Origin: DSXH01 sp020724325
GTDB lineage: Bacteria; Bacteroidota; Ignavibacteria; Ignavibacteriales; Melioribacteraceae
Length of the DNA stretch: 64,000 nt
Assembly (NCBI GenBank): GCA_040756515.1
Contig: JBFLYW010000012.1
Span: 1-64,000, forward strand
Direction of reading: 5' to 3'
Within the stretch, counting starts at the first letter, position 1, and each line of letters opens with the position of its first letter. The notes under the pieces were generated by a model. It saw nothing but the letters and a program-made list of their open reading frames with translations, made no database searches and was not told where the DNA came from. Shown one piece after another: positions 1 through 9,124 of this stretch. The position numbers and the translations under genes were made by a program.

Positions 1-22
1 ACTCATTCTTTTTCTTGTTTCC

Positions 23-35
23 CCCGCATTGCGGG
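23..35. other. Short GC hairpin near window start
   Basis: CCCGC at 23-27 pairs with GCGGG at 31-35 around a 3-nt loop, in otherwise AT-rich sequence, followed by ATTTCATTTC. It may be the terminator of a gene lying before the window, but the U-run is weak. Confidence 0.3.
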
Positions 36-127
36 ATTTCATTTCATTCAACATTATTGACTCCTGTTAATTTGGTTACACAAATTTCAATTTAACAAAA
101 GTCATATTCCAACTTAAGCATAACAAA

Positions 128-328
128 TTGAGAATACTTATCATTCTCATTTTTCTTTCTTTTATTGCGAATATAGTAGCTATAATAATATATAAAGCCT
201 CATGGCTGGAAATTATTACCCAAATACATTATGTAATCGTTTTAGCCATAATACTCTATTTCTTCGTCACTGTTATAAGAATTATATACTGGATTATAAT
301 GTGGCTATTAAAATTATTTATTAAATAA
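128..328 (+). CDS. Possible small two-helix membrane protein
   Basis: A 66-residue reading frame with a TTG start and no clear ribosome binding site. It is almost wholly hydrophobic (Ile, Leu, Val, Tyr, Trp), with two predicted membrane helices at about residues 3-22 and 33-60 and a short basic tail. It ends 13 nt before the polygalacturonase gene. I recognise no family. It could be a real small membrane protein or a chance frame in AT-rich DNA; the weak start keeps confidence low. Confidence 0.28.
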   Translation: MRILIILIFLSFIANIVAIIIYKASWLEIITQIHYVIVLAIILYFFVTVIRIIYWIIMWLLKLFIK

Positions 329-341
329 GAAGTAATAAAAA

Positions 342-1934
342 ATGAAAATCAAAAAACTATTTACTATTATTTTAATAACATCTACTTTAATATCAGGTCA
401 ATCGGTGTACCATAACATAAAAGATTACGGTGCTGTTGGTGATGGTGTTAAATTGGAAACATCAGCTATTCAATCGGCAATTGATAATTGTGCGATAAAT
501 GGCGGAACTGTTCTAATTCCTCCCGGTAAATATTTAACAGGTTCTTTAGAATTGAAAAGCAATGTTGATATTTATATTTCTATAGGTGCATTGTTATTAG
601 GAAGCACCGATATCTCCGACTACAAAGAATTTGTTCCCCAGATGAAATCTTACAATGATGCCTTTCTGAAACACTCAATTTTTTATGCAGAAAAAGCAGA
701 GAACATTTCAATACGAGGTAAAGGTGTTATTGATGGTCAGGGAAGTGCTTTTAAAGTTACAACAAGAGAAAAACCGGAACGATATAAAAACCGCCCTTAT
801 GTTATTCGTTTTGTAGAATGTAAAAATGTTAGAATAGAAGACGTAACAATGCAAAACTCTGCAATGTGGATGCAGCAGTATCTTGCTTGCGAGGATTTAA
901 TTATCAAGGGTATTCGTGTCTATAATCATGCTAATCAGAATAATGATATGATGGACATAGACGGCTGTAAAAATGTAATTATCTCCGATTGTATCGGCGA
1001 CACTGATGACGATGGAATAACCTTAAAAAGTACATCATTCAGGATAACGGAAAATGTTGTAATAACTAATAGCGTTGTAAGCAGTCACTGTAATGCTATA
1101 AAACTTGGGACCGAATCTCATGGCGGCTTCAGGAATATTTCCATTTCAAATATTGTTGTAAAACCTTCTGCAGATACTGAACCTATTTTCGGCCATCCGA
1201 AAGGAATAAGTGGAATTACACTTGGTATGGTAGATGGAGGTATTATTGAGGGGGTTTCAATTTCCAATGTGAGAATTGAAGGAACCCATGTCCCCATTTA
1301 TATGCGTTTGGGAAACCGTGCACGTAAGTTTTTTGATGATCAGCCTGCACCGGGTGTAGGAATATTTAAAGATGTAATGATAAGCAATATTATGGCGACA
1401 GATGTTCAATCGTCCATAGGGTGTTCAATAACAGGAATTCCTAATCACTATGTTCATAATGTTTCGCTCAGTAATATTTCAATTGAATTTCCTGGTGGAG
1501 GATTAGTAGAAGATGAAAAGAAAATCGTACCCGAATTTGAAGGTCATTATCCCGAAAGCACTAAATGGGGAACGCTTCCATCGTTCGGATTTTTTATAAG
1601 ACATGCTAAAAATATTAATCTAAACAATGTTGAACTCCGATTGAAAAATCCCGATTCACGCCCGGCTATCATTGTTGATAATGTAAAAGGTATTAAAATA
1701 ACCGGTTTGAAAGTCGATTCGGATCTAAGCGCTGCAAATGTAATAACATTTAGAAATGTAAGTGATGGTATAATTCAATCATCATCAGTACTTACAAATG
1801 CAAATACTTTTGTAGAAGTAGAAGGAAATCAAAACAAAAACATTGCAATCGTTAATAATGTTTTGATGAATGTAAAAAAAGTAATCAACAATAAAAGTAA
1901 AACTAAAATAAAGGAAGCCGGCAATATCCGTTGA
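342..1934 (+). CDS. GH28 polygalacturonase-type glycoside hydrolase
   Basis: Predicted exported glycoside hydrolase of family 28, expected to cleave galacturonan or rhamnogalacturonan in the periplasm or outside the cell. Residues 1-20 form a signal peptide; the family N-terminus YGAVGDG lies at 29-35 and the rest is a right-handed beta-helix. The GH28 signature regions are present in a non-classical form: NNDMMDIDG (200-208), DTDDDGITLKS (220-230) and SHCNAIKLG (248-256) stand where classical enzymes have NTDG, DDC and GHG. This variant is common among Bacteroidota GH28 paralogues, so the exact substrate (polygalacturonate, rhamnogalacturonan or a side chain) is open. It starts the pectin locus, 10 nt ahead of the next gene, and is probably cotranscribed with the two enolase-superfamily genes. 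Confidence 0.88.
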   Translation: MKIKKLFTIILITSTLISGQSVYHNIKDYGAVGDGVKLETSAIQSAIDNCAINGGTVLIPPGKYLTGSLELKSNVDIYISIGALLLGSTDISDYKEFVPQMKSYNDAFLKHSIFYAEKAENISIRGKGVIDGQGSAFKVTTREKPERYKNRPYVIRFVECKNVRIEDVTMQNSAMWMQQYLACEDLIIKGIRVYNHANQNNDMMDIDGCKNVIISDCIGDTDDDGITLKSTSFRITENVVITNSVVSSHCNAIKLGTESHGGFRNISISNIVVKPSADTEPIFGHPKGISGITLGMVDGGIIEGVSISNVRIEGTHVPIYMRLGNRARKFFDDQPAPGVGIFKDVMISNIMATDVQSSIGCSITGIPNHYVHNVSLSNISIEFPGGGLVEDEKKIVPEFEGHYPESTKWGTLPSFGFFIRHAKNINLNNVELRLKNPDSRPAIIVDNVKGIKITGLKVDSDLSAANVITFRNVSDGIIQSSSVLTNANTFVEVEGNQNKNIAIVNNVLMNVKKVINNKSKTKIKEAGNIR

Positions 1935-1944
1935 TGGAATATTC

Positions 1945-3183
1945 ATGAATAGAAGAAATTTTATTAGGAATACAGCACTGATTGGTACTTTGTCTACTAA
2001 ACAGACTATAGCATTTAGCGATCCGGCGAATAATAAAAAGCAATTAATGATAGATGAAAATGTTTATAAAAAAGTATTTGATAAATCATTAGTAAAAAAT
2101 CCGGTAATAATTGAATCGATCCGGTTAGTAAGAAATGGCAAAGTTTATATAGTAATTGTAAGATCGAAAGACGGAGCAGAAGGATATGCAGTTTCCCATC
2201 CTAAATTTATGGATGCTCTATGGCCTGTTTTTTTTAATTATGTTGTTCCTCCATTTATTGGAAAAGATGCAAGGGAAATTGAAAGTCTGTTAACGGATGT
2301 TTATCTGTTTGATAGTAATTACAAGAAGCAAGGACTTCTTTTTTGGGTTCCGGTTGCATCTCTTGAGTTTGCAATTCTTGATTTTCTGGGTAAAGTTGCT
2401 GGAAAATCCGTTGGTGATTTTTTTGGAGGAGTTATAAGAACAGAAATTGATGTTTACAGAGCAAGCGAGAAAAGAGGCAACCATCCGGAAGAAGAAATTG
2501 AATATCTTAAAAAAATTGTTGAGCCAATTGGTGCTCATGCACTCAAATTCCGGCTTGGCGCAAGAATGCGATACGATGATAATTCGACTAATAGGGATCT
2601 CGAACTTATTCCTTTGGTTAGAAAAACGTTTGGTGATGATTTTACAATTTATGCAGATGCAAATGGTTCCTATGATATACCGATGTCGTTAAAAATCGGT
2701 AGATTGATGGAAGAATATAAGTATGGTTTTTTTGAAGAACCATGCCCGTTCGATTATTATGAAGAGACTAAAGAAGTTGCCGATAGACTTGACATAAAGA
2801 TTGCCGGAGGTGAAGAGGAATCCAGTCTTAGAATGTTTAGATGGATGATAGAAAATGATGTTGTTCAAATTGTTCAGCCGGATCTTCTCTACTTTGGAGG
2901 ATTGATACGATCAGTCAAAGTAGCAAAGATGGCACTGGCGGCTGGGATTGACTGCACCCCGCACATGTCAGGTAATGGTTTAGGATATTTATACGTTCTT
3001 CACTTTGCTTCTTTTATACCTAATTGTGGACTGCATCAGGAATTTAAAGGTGACAATGACAAAATTCCTTTGATATGTCCCACTTCGTCACTTAAAGTTG
3101 TCAACGGAAAAATGACTGTTCCAACAGGTGCCGGTCTCGGAATTGAAATCGATCCGGAATTTGTATCCCATCCATTGAAGTAA
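1945..3183 (+). CDS. Exported enolase-superfamily (MR/MLE subgroup) protein
   Basis: Member of the mandelate racemase/muconate lactonising branch of the enolase superfamily, which abstract a proton next to a sugar-acid carboxylate. The N-terminus NRRNFIRNTALIG resembles a twin-arginine signal, so it probably acts in the periplasm, unlike the usual cytoplasmic sugar-acid dehydratases. Seen in the C-terminal barrel: KFR at 201-203 (position of the KxK base motif), metal ligands D238 (YADAN), E264 (FFEEP) and E290 (GGEEE), D313 (QPD) and H340 (TPHMSG), the likely His-Asp dyad. Length of 412 aa is usual. It lies between a GH28 gene and a paralogue (3213-4436). Likely substrates are aldonic or aldaric acids from pectin; dehydratase versus epimerase cannot be decided from sequence. 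Confidence 0.82.
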   Translation: MNRRNFIRNTALIGTLSTKQTIAFSDPANNKKQLMIDENVYKKVFDKSLVKNPVIIESIRLVRNGKVYIVIVRSKDGAEGYAVSHPKFMDALWPVFFNYVVPPFIGKDAREIESLLTDVYLFDSNYKKQGLLFWVPVASLEFAILDFLGKVAGKSVGDFFGGVIRTEIDVYRASEKRGNHPEEEIEYLKKIVEPIGAHALKFRLGARMRYDDNSTNRDLELIPLVRKTFGDDFTIYADANGSYDIPMSLKIGRLMEEYKYGFFEEPCPFDYYEETKEVADRLDIKIAGGEEESSLRMFRWMIENDVVQIVQPDLLYFGGLIRSVKVAKMALAAGIDCTPHMSGNGLGYLYVLHFASFIPNCGLHQEFKGDNDKIPLICPTSSLKVVNGKMTVPTGAGLGIEIDPEFVSHPLK

Positions 3184-3212
3184 AATTATGAATAAATAGA
3201 TACGGGAGTAAC

Positions 3213-4436
3213 ATGAAAAGAAAAGATTTTTTCAAAAAAGTGTCTGCTGGTGCGGCAGCAGCTCTTTTTCCTTTCAGCAATCTCTATTCTTTATCTGAAT
3301 ACGATTCTTCATCACCGCCTAATAAAATTAAATCAGGCATTACAATTTCTAAGCTTGATACTTTCGTCTTCAGAAACGCAATCTTTGTTAGAATTGAGTG
3401 CAGCGAGGGGGTAGCGGGGTGGGGCGAGGCTGGTCACGACTATCCGAAGCTGATCTCCAATTTAATTGAAGAGATATGTAAACCGATAATACTTGGCAAG
3501 GATCCCTTTGATACTGAGTTTTTATGGCATCAAATGATCTTTAAAGGTGAAGATGCAGGTACTACTGGTTTGTTACTCGGTGCAATTGCCGGTATTGATA
3601 ATGCTCTTTGGGATCTTAAAGGAAAGTTATTGAATCTTCCGGTTCATAAACTATCAGGAGGATTTAATATTGAAAAGGTACGGGTTTACGGAAGCTTTGG
3701 TCGGGGCGATAATCCCAGAACAAGAAAAGGTCCAGATTCTATGGCCAAAACTGCTCTCGATTTTGTTTCGCAAGGTTACAAAACCATTAAAGCAAGAATG
3801 CAGATACGACAGTTAAATGTTGATCCTGATCCGGATGATACATTTGAAGTTGTTAAAGCCATTCGCAAAGCTGTTGGCGATCAGATTGAAATCTTTGTTG
3901 ATTATAACAACGGTTATACACCGGCTAAAGCAATAACACTAACAAAAAAACTGTATGAGAATTTTAATATTGCGGCGGTAGAGGAACCTGTATCCTATCA
4001 TAACTACGAAGGACTACGGCAGGTTGTTGAGTCTGTTGATATTCCCGTTATGGCCGGCGAACATGAATTCAACAGATGGCAGATGCTCGATCTTATAACA
4101 ATCGGAAAAGCTGATTTCTTAAATGCTGACTTGATAAAGTGCGGAGGTTTTTCTGAATGCAGAAAAGTCTCTTTTATGGCACATGCATTCGATAGGTATA
4201 TAATGACTCATAATACGCGTCCCACACTTGCTACAGCAGCTAGTCTTCAGTTGGTTGCTTCAATTCCAAATGCTGCCAGAGTACAGGAATATGCCGGTGC
4301 CCGGCCTGAGATGGGACTTGACAAATTATTTGAGAATTATTTTGAATTCAGTGATGGATACCTTTCGATTCCTACTTTGCCCGGTTTAGGATTAATTGTT
4401 AAGGAAAAAGAAATGGTTAAAAGCAAAATGAATTGA
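3213..4436 (+). CDS. Second exported enolase-superfamily protein
   Basis: Distant paralogue of the preceding gene in the mandelate racemase/muconate lactonising group. The N-terminus KRKDFFKKVSAGAAAALFPF resembles a Tat signal with one Arg replaced by Lys. The barrel shows KAR at 193-195, metal ligands D230 (VDYNN), E257 (VEEP) and E283 (AGEHE), D306 (NADL) and H333 (THNTRP). An AT-rich gap of 29 nt with GGGAG before the ATG separates it from the upstream gene, so an operon is likely. The surrounding genes suggest a sugar acid from pectin as substrate. D-mannonate dehydratases exist in this superfamily, which matters because no uxuA is present, but the export signal argues against a cytoplasmic pathway role. 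Confidence 0.82.
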   Translation: MKRKDFFKKVSAGAAAALFPFSNLYSLSEYDSSSPPNKIKSGITISKLDTFVFRNAIFVRIECSEGVAGWGEAGHDYPKLISNLIEEICKPIILGKDPFDTEFLWHQMIFKGEDAGTTGLLLGAIAGIDNALWDLKGKLLNLPVHKLSGGFNIEKVRVYGSFGRGDNPRTRKGPDSMAKTALDFVSQGYKTIKARMQIRQLNVDPDPDDTFEVVKAIRKAVGDQIEIFVDYNNGYTPAKAITLTKKLYENFNIAAVEEPVSYHNYEGLRQVVESVDIPVMAGEHEFNRWQMLDLITIGKADFLNADLIKCGGFSECRKVSFMAHAFDRYIMTHNTRPTLATAASLQLVASIPNAARVQEYAGARPEMGLDKLFENYFEFSDGYLSIPTLPGLGLIVKEKEMVKSKMN

Positions 4437-4548
4437 TTTTTGAAGGCGATGTAGAATTGAAAGCACATGCTATTAATAAGACATGAATTATCATTCTTTT
4501 CAGTTTCACCACACCAACCAGAACAGATACCATTATAGAAAAAAAATC

Positions 4549-4607
4549 TTGACAATAAGGATAATATTAGTGAAGTTGCGTTATCAATAAAGTAAACCAT
4601 AAAGTAA
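4549..4607 (+). promoter_or_regulatory. Promoter and repeat operator before the LacI gene
   Basis: TTGACA at 4549-4554 resembles a -35 box. Exactly 36 nt downstream, at 4585, starts CAATAAAGTAAAC, followed by a second partial copy CATAAAGTAA. The same TTGACA-to-repeat distance and the same repeat recur at 5831-5891 before the TonB receptor gene. The repeat would overlap or follow the transcription start, a usual place for a repressor site, so autoregulation by the LacI protein is plausible. Confidence 0.5.
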
Positions 4608-4656
4608 TTGACTTAAGTTTAGAAATGTAAAGGAAAATTAGATTACAGGAAATTAT

Positions 4657-5712
4657 ATGAAAGACAAGGCAATTACACTAAATGACATTGCTAGCAAATT
4701 AAATGTGTCGACTGTAACAGTTTCCAAAGCGCTCAGAAATCATCCTGATATTTCACCCACTACTACAAAGTTGATTAAAAAAGTTGCTGAAGAATTAGGA
4801 TACACACCTAATATTATGGCTCGAAATTTATCTGCAAGAAAATCGAATACTATTGGAATAGTAATTCCTAAAATAGCGCATTTTTTCTTCGGCTCCATAA
4901 TAGAACATATTTATGACGTTGCTTTCGAACATAACTACGAAATTATTTTGACCGTCTCTCAAGAAAATCCTGAACGGGAAAGAAAGCACATTCATACTTT
5001 AATGGCTATGAAAGTTGATGGAATAATTATTTCTATTACTCAGGAAACGCTCAACTATGAAATTTTTGACATGGTTAAAAGAAGAGGAATTCCAATTGTC
5101 TTTATTGATCGAATTCCCAATATGAAAAATATTAATTCAGTTGCAGTCAATGACAGACAGGGTGCTTATAAAGCTATAGAACACGCTATTAAATTAGGTT
5201 ATCGTAAGATTGGTCATCTTGCCGGTTACACTAATATTAATATTGGACGCGACCGTAAGCAGGGGTTTATTGATGCGATGAACAATTACGGAGTAGAAAT
5301 AAATTCGGATTGGATTATTGAAGGCGGATTTGGAGAGAAATATGGATACGATGCGTTTATGAAATTATATAATCAAAAGAACCTGCCAGATCTGTTCTTA
5401 ACAGTTACATATCCAGTTGCTTTGGGCGTTTATATTGCTGCCGCCGAGGTTGGCTTAAAAATTCCCGATGATATTGATATTATATGCTTTGGAAATGCTG
5501 AAGTACAAAAATTTTTATTCCCGCCTCTAAGCTGCATAGATCAACCGACTAAGTTATTGAGCGAATATTCGATGGACCTAATTATGAAGAGTATAAAAGA
5601 ACCTGATGAAATTGAAACGAAAAATATTGTAATAGATACTCAACTTATATTAAGAAGTACATGTATATCCTTTAATAAAAAAAAAGAGCTAAACGAATCA
5701 TACATTTTGTGA
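4657..5712 (+). CDS. LacI-family transcriptional regulator
   Basis: LacI/GalR-type repressor, likely controlling the pectin locus. Residues 5-49 form the DNA-binding helix-turn-helix and hinge (ITLNDIASKLNVSTVTVSKAL, then LGYTPNIMARNL), and residues from about 62 form the periplasmic-binding-protein-like effector domain (NTIGIVIPKI onward). Length of 351 aa is typical. An AGGA box precedes the ATG. It stands alone between the enolase-superfamily genes and the TonB receptor. Paired copies of CAATAAAGTAAAC lie in its own leader and in that of the receptor, making these its best candidate operators. The effector is not readable from sequence; a uronate or KDG derivative would fit the context. 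Confidence 0.9.
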   Translation: MKDKAITLNDIASKLNVSTVTVSKALRNHPDISPTTTKLIKKVAEELGYTPNIMARNLSARKSNTIGIVIPKIAHFFFGSIIEHIYDVAFEHNYEIILTVSQENPERERKHIHTLMAMKVDGIIISITQETLNYEIFDMVKRRGIPIVFIDRIPNMKNINSVAVNDRQGAYKAIEHAIKLGYRKIGHLAGYTNINIGRDRKQGFIDAMNNYGVEINSDWIIEGGFGEKYGYDAFMKLYNQKNLPDLFLTVTYPVALGVYIAAAEVGLKIPDDIDIICFGNAEVQKFLFPPLSCIDQPTKLLSEYSMDLIMKSIKEPDEIETKNIVIDTQLILRSTCISFNKKKELNESYIL

Positions 5713-6026
5713 ATAATAGCTTACCTGCAAAATAAAATTTTTTAACAATTTTTGCCTCTTATTTCAATTTCCAATTATTTGTTCATCAGATAGATTTCTT
5801 CAAAAAAATAATTAGCGAATTCTTTTTTGCTTGACAATTTGGAAATTATTAAGCAGATTTAGTAAGCAATAAAGTAAACAATAAAGTAAACTATTTCTTT
5901 CCGGGCTCTAAATGACTATAACACCATATAAATTTTTGCCATAAGACTAATTATTTTCGTTCTCAACAATAAATAAATGGCTTTAATAAATTACCATATA
6001 ACTACAAATATGGATTAGGAGCTTAT
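5713..6026. other. Intergenic regulatory region, no gene
   Basis: A 314-nt AT-rich gap between the LacI gene and the TonB receptor gene. Apart from the promoter/operator at 5831-5891 I see no reading frame, RNA or convincing terminator. Confidence 0.6.
5831..5891 (+). promoter_or_regulatory. Promoter with doubled CAATAAAGTAAAC operator
   Basis: TTGACA at 5831-5836 is followed, 36 nt from its start, by two perfect copies of CAATAAAGTAAAC (5867-5879 and 5879-5891) sharing one base. The arrangement matches that before the LacI gene (4549-4607). I read it as the promoter and repressor site of the TonB receptor and following pectin genes. Confidence 0.55.
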
Positions 6027-9026
6027 ATGAAGAAGTACTTTGCATTTATTTCCATACTTTTTTTTGTATCTAATTTAATTATGGCTCAGGGCAATCTTCG
6101 AGGAGTTGTAAAAGATTCTACTAATAACAATGAACTGATTGGTGCAAATGTTTTTATTTTAGGGACTTCGTTAGGAAGTGCAACAGATATTGAGGGAACT
6201 TATAGAATTGCAAAAATACCGGAAGGACAGTATACTCTTAGGGTATCCTATATTGGATATGTTACTAAGGAAATTTCAATAGTAATTCTTAACAACAGAA
6301 CCCTTGAGTTAAATGTAAATTTGGTACCTGATGTGCTGGAAGGAGAAACAGTTATTGTTACTGCTCAAGCTCTGGGTCAGGCAGCCGCAATTAACCAGCA
6401 GTTAACATCTAATACTATTGTTAATGTTGTATCTGAAGAGAAAATAAAAGAACTGCCGGATGTTAATGCAGCCGAGGCAATAGGAAGACTGCCCGGTGTT
6501 TCCATTATAAGATCCGGTGGAGAAGCAAACAAAATAATTTTGAGAGGGTTAGAAGATAAGTATACCAGCTTTACAATAGACGGAATTAAAATTGCCTCTA
6601 CAGATGCAACAAGCCGTGGTTTGGATCTATCAACCATTTCACAAAGTTCATTAGCAGGTATTGAGTTATTTAAAGCATTAACTTCGGATAAAGACGCCGA
6701 TGCTATTGCCGGAAGTGTTAACCTCGTAACAAAAAAAGCTCCCTCCTTAAGAGAAATAAATGTATTGGCAAAGGGTAACTATAATGATCTTATCCAGTCA
6801 TTCGGTCAATACGATTTTTCTTTCAAATACGGAGAAAGGTTTTTTGATGATTTACTTGGTGTTCAGGTAACCGGTAATCTAGAACAAAAAATCCGAAGCA
6901 ATGAACGAATTGATCTCGATTACGATCAAACTCTTAACAATCAAACCGATTATGTGATCAATAACTTTACTCTCGAATTTACTGATGAAATTAGAAAGAG
7001 AAATGGCTTTAGCTTGCTGATAGATTATAACACGCCCGATAATGGTTCAATAAAACTAAATACAGTATTTAACAGTACAAACCGCGATTTTTTACTTCAT
7101 TCAAGAGATTATCCGGCTGGAGGCGGTACAGGAGGTTCTGTTACTTATACTTTTAGAGATAGGGAAAGAGAAGTAAGTACATTTACTACGGCTTTAACCG
7201 GCGATAATAATTTATTCGACCTTAGACTCAACTGGGGTTTATCTTTTGCTCAATCTGTCTCAAAGTTTCCTTACGATTACCAACTCGATTTTCTTGAAGC
7301 ATCAACTAATACTTCGGGAATGATTAATCCTCCTAGAATTAAAACAAATCCAGAAAAAATTATTGATCAGGCATGGAATAATTTCCCAAGTTCAACTTTA
7401 TACAATGCCTATTACCGGACTCAAAATAATCTGGATAAAGACAAAGCTGCTTTCTTAAATGCAATTTACAATTATGCTATAAGCAAAGATCTTGCAGGTG
7501 AATTAAAACTTGGTGCAAGCTATAAAGCAAAAATCAGAACAAATGCAAATACAGAATTATACTCGCCTTATTATTTAGGTTATTGGCGACCTTATGAAAG
7601 ATTAGCAGATGGATCAATTAAAGCTAAGAATTTCAATGGTACTTATTTCGAGTCATTTTACAAAAGATATTTGGCAGACCCAAGAATTAACACTTTATCA
7701 CTAACTGAGTTTTTGGATTCCACTCCTGAATCTAGAAAAATGTATGATCTTTATAAGATGTATCCATTAATTAATAAGGATAAATTACGTCAATGGTATG
7801 ACCTCAATAAAAACGGAATTGACCAGAACGGAATTGGTAAAGAATATTTTAATGATCCTTCCGTAAATGCTTATTCGTATAATATTCAAGAAACCGTAAC
7901 ATCGTTTTATCTGATGAATACACTTAAGTTTGGTCAATCCATTACATTTATTGCCGGCTTAAGAGTTGAATCTGAAAATAATGATTACAAAAACAAGTAT
8001 TCACTTGTTGATTTTTCTGGCTTCCCCGTACCAGCTGATTATACGCGTGATACATCTTCTACTTATAACGAGACTGTAGTTCTTCCTAACTTTCATGTTA
8101 ATATAAAAGCGACAGAGTTTTTAAGTATTAGACTCGCTGCTTATAAATCTCTGGCACGGCCCGATTTTACTATGCGTTTGAATTCATATTTTGCCTGGAG
8201 ACCCTCACTTGTAGGTTCGGATAAGCAATTAATGCTTGGCAACCCTTTGTTGAAAACAGCAAAAGCATGGAATTTTGAAATAAACACTTCATTTTATGGA
8301 AATGACATAGGACTAATTTCACTCTCTGCATTCTATAAAGAGATTGATGATATGTATCATATGTTGAATCGATTAAATACATCTGGAAATGTAATGATAG
8401 AAAAAGTAGGACTTAAATGGAAAACTCTTCATTCCGGTACATATCAATTAACTGTTCCGTATAATTCACCCGAACCAACAAAAGTTTGGGGATTTGAGTT
8501 TGAGCATCAGATTAATTTTACTTTCTTACCCGGCTTGCTAAAGAACTTTGTATTAAGCTACAATGCTTCATTAGTTAAATCTGAAACCTGGCTTATAAGA
8601 TCAAGAATAGATACTTCCTGGGTACAAGTATTACCTCCACCTTTTCCGCCAATTCCACAATACATTGAAGTCCCTGTGCAAAGAAAACAGCAGCTCGAAA
8701 ATCAACCCAGGTTATTTGGAAACATTGCACTCGGTTACGACATTATGGATTTTTCTATAAGACTATCTATGTTCCATCAAGCGGAATATTATAGTTCTTA
8801 CTCTGCGAACGGACGCAGTGATAATTTAGTTAGCGGTTATACAAGATTTGACCTTGCAATGAAACAAGAACTCTTCGGCTATTTATCGTTAGTTCTAAAC
8901 ATCAGCAATTTATCTAACATTAAAGAAGATAGAGCAATTGACAATCGTGTTAACGGTTATAAACTTCTTAATACTAGTGAACTGTACGGATTAACCGCTG
9001 AATTTGGGATTAAACTTACACTTTGA
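6027..9026 (+). CDS. TonB-dependent outer-membrane receptor for pectin oligomers
   Basis: Large outer-membrane transporter of 999 aa. After a signal peptide (1-20) comes a carboxypeptidase-regulatory-like beta-sandwich (about 22-105, GVVKDSTNNNELIGANV), as in SusC-like receptors, then the plug domain (about 130-245; LPDVNAAEAIGRLPGVSI and a VNLVTKKAP end) and a 22-strand barrel with a terminal aromatic-poor strand ending KLTL. No SusD gene accompanies it, so it resembles the TonB receptor group found in sugar loci without SusD. It follows the LacI gene and the doubled operator and precedes secreted pectin-degrading genes. Uptake of oligogalacturonides is therefore the likely role, inferred from context. 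Confidence 0.88.
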   Translation: MKKYFAFISILFFVSNLIMAQGNLRGVVKDSTNNNELIGANVFILGTSLGSATDIEGTYRIAKIPEGQYTLRVSYIGYVTKEISIVILNNRTLELNVNLVPDVLEGETVIVTAQALGQAAAINQQLTSNTIVNVVSEEKIKELPDVNAAEAIGRLPGVSIIRSGGEANKIILRGLEDKYTSFTIDGIKIASTDATSRGLDLSTISQSSLAGIELFKALTSDKDADAIAGSVNLVTKKAPSLREINVLAKGNYNDLIQSFGQYDFSFKYGERFFDDLLGVQVTGNLEQKIRSNERIDLDYDQTLNNQTDYVINNFTLEFTDEIRKRNGFSLLIDYNTPDNGSIKLNTVFNSTNRDFLLHSRDYPAGGGTGGSVTYTFRDREREVSTFTTALTGDNNLFDLRLNWGLSFAQSVSKFPYDYQLDFLEASTNTSGMINPPRIKTNPEKIIDQAWNNFPSSTLYNAYYRTQNNLDKDKAAFLNAIYNYAISKDLAGELKLGASYKAKIRTNANTELYSPYYLGYWRPYERLADGSIKAKNFNGTYFESFYKRYLADPRINTLSLTEFLDSTPESRKMYDLYKMYPLINKDKLRQWYDLNKNGIDQNGIGKEYFNDPSVNAYSYNIQETVTSFYLMNTLKFGQSITFIAGLRVESENNDYKNKYSLVDFSGFPVPADYTRDTSSTYNETVVLPNFHVNIKATEFLSIRLAAYKSLARPDFTMRLNSYFAWRPSLVGSDKQLMLGNPLLKTAKAWNFEINTSFYGNDIGLISLSAFYKEIDDMYHMLNRLNTSGNVMIEKVGLKWKTLHSGTYQLTVPYNSPEPTKVWGFEFEHQINFTFLPGLLKNFVLSYNASLVKSETWLIRSRIDTSWVQVLPPPFPPIPQYIEVPVQRKQQLENQPRLFGNIALGYDIMDFSIRLSMFHQAEYYSSYSANGRSDNLVSGYTRFDLAMKQELFGYLSLVLNISNLSNIKEDRAIDNRVNGYKLLNTSELYGLTAEFGIKLTL

Positions 9027-9124
9027 TTTTTATTGAAGTGATTCGATTATCAGAAATAAAGAATCTGAATTTTATTTCTATTTATTGGGAATAATAAATA
9101 TATAACTAACCAGGAGGAAGAAAT

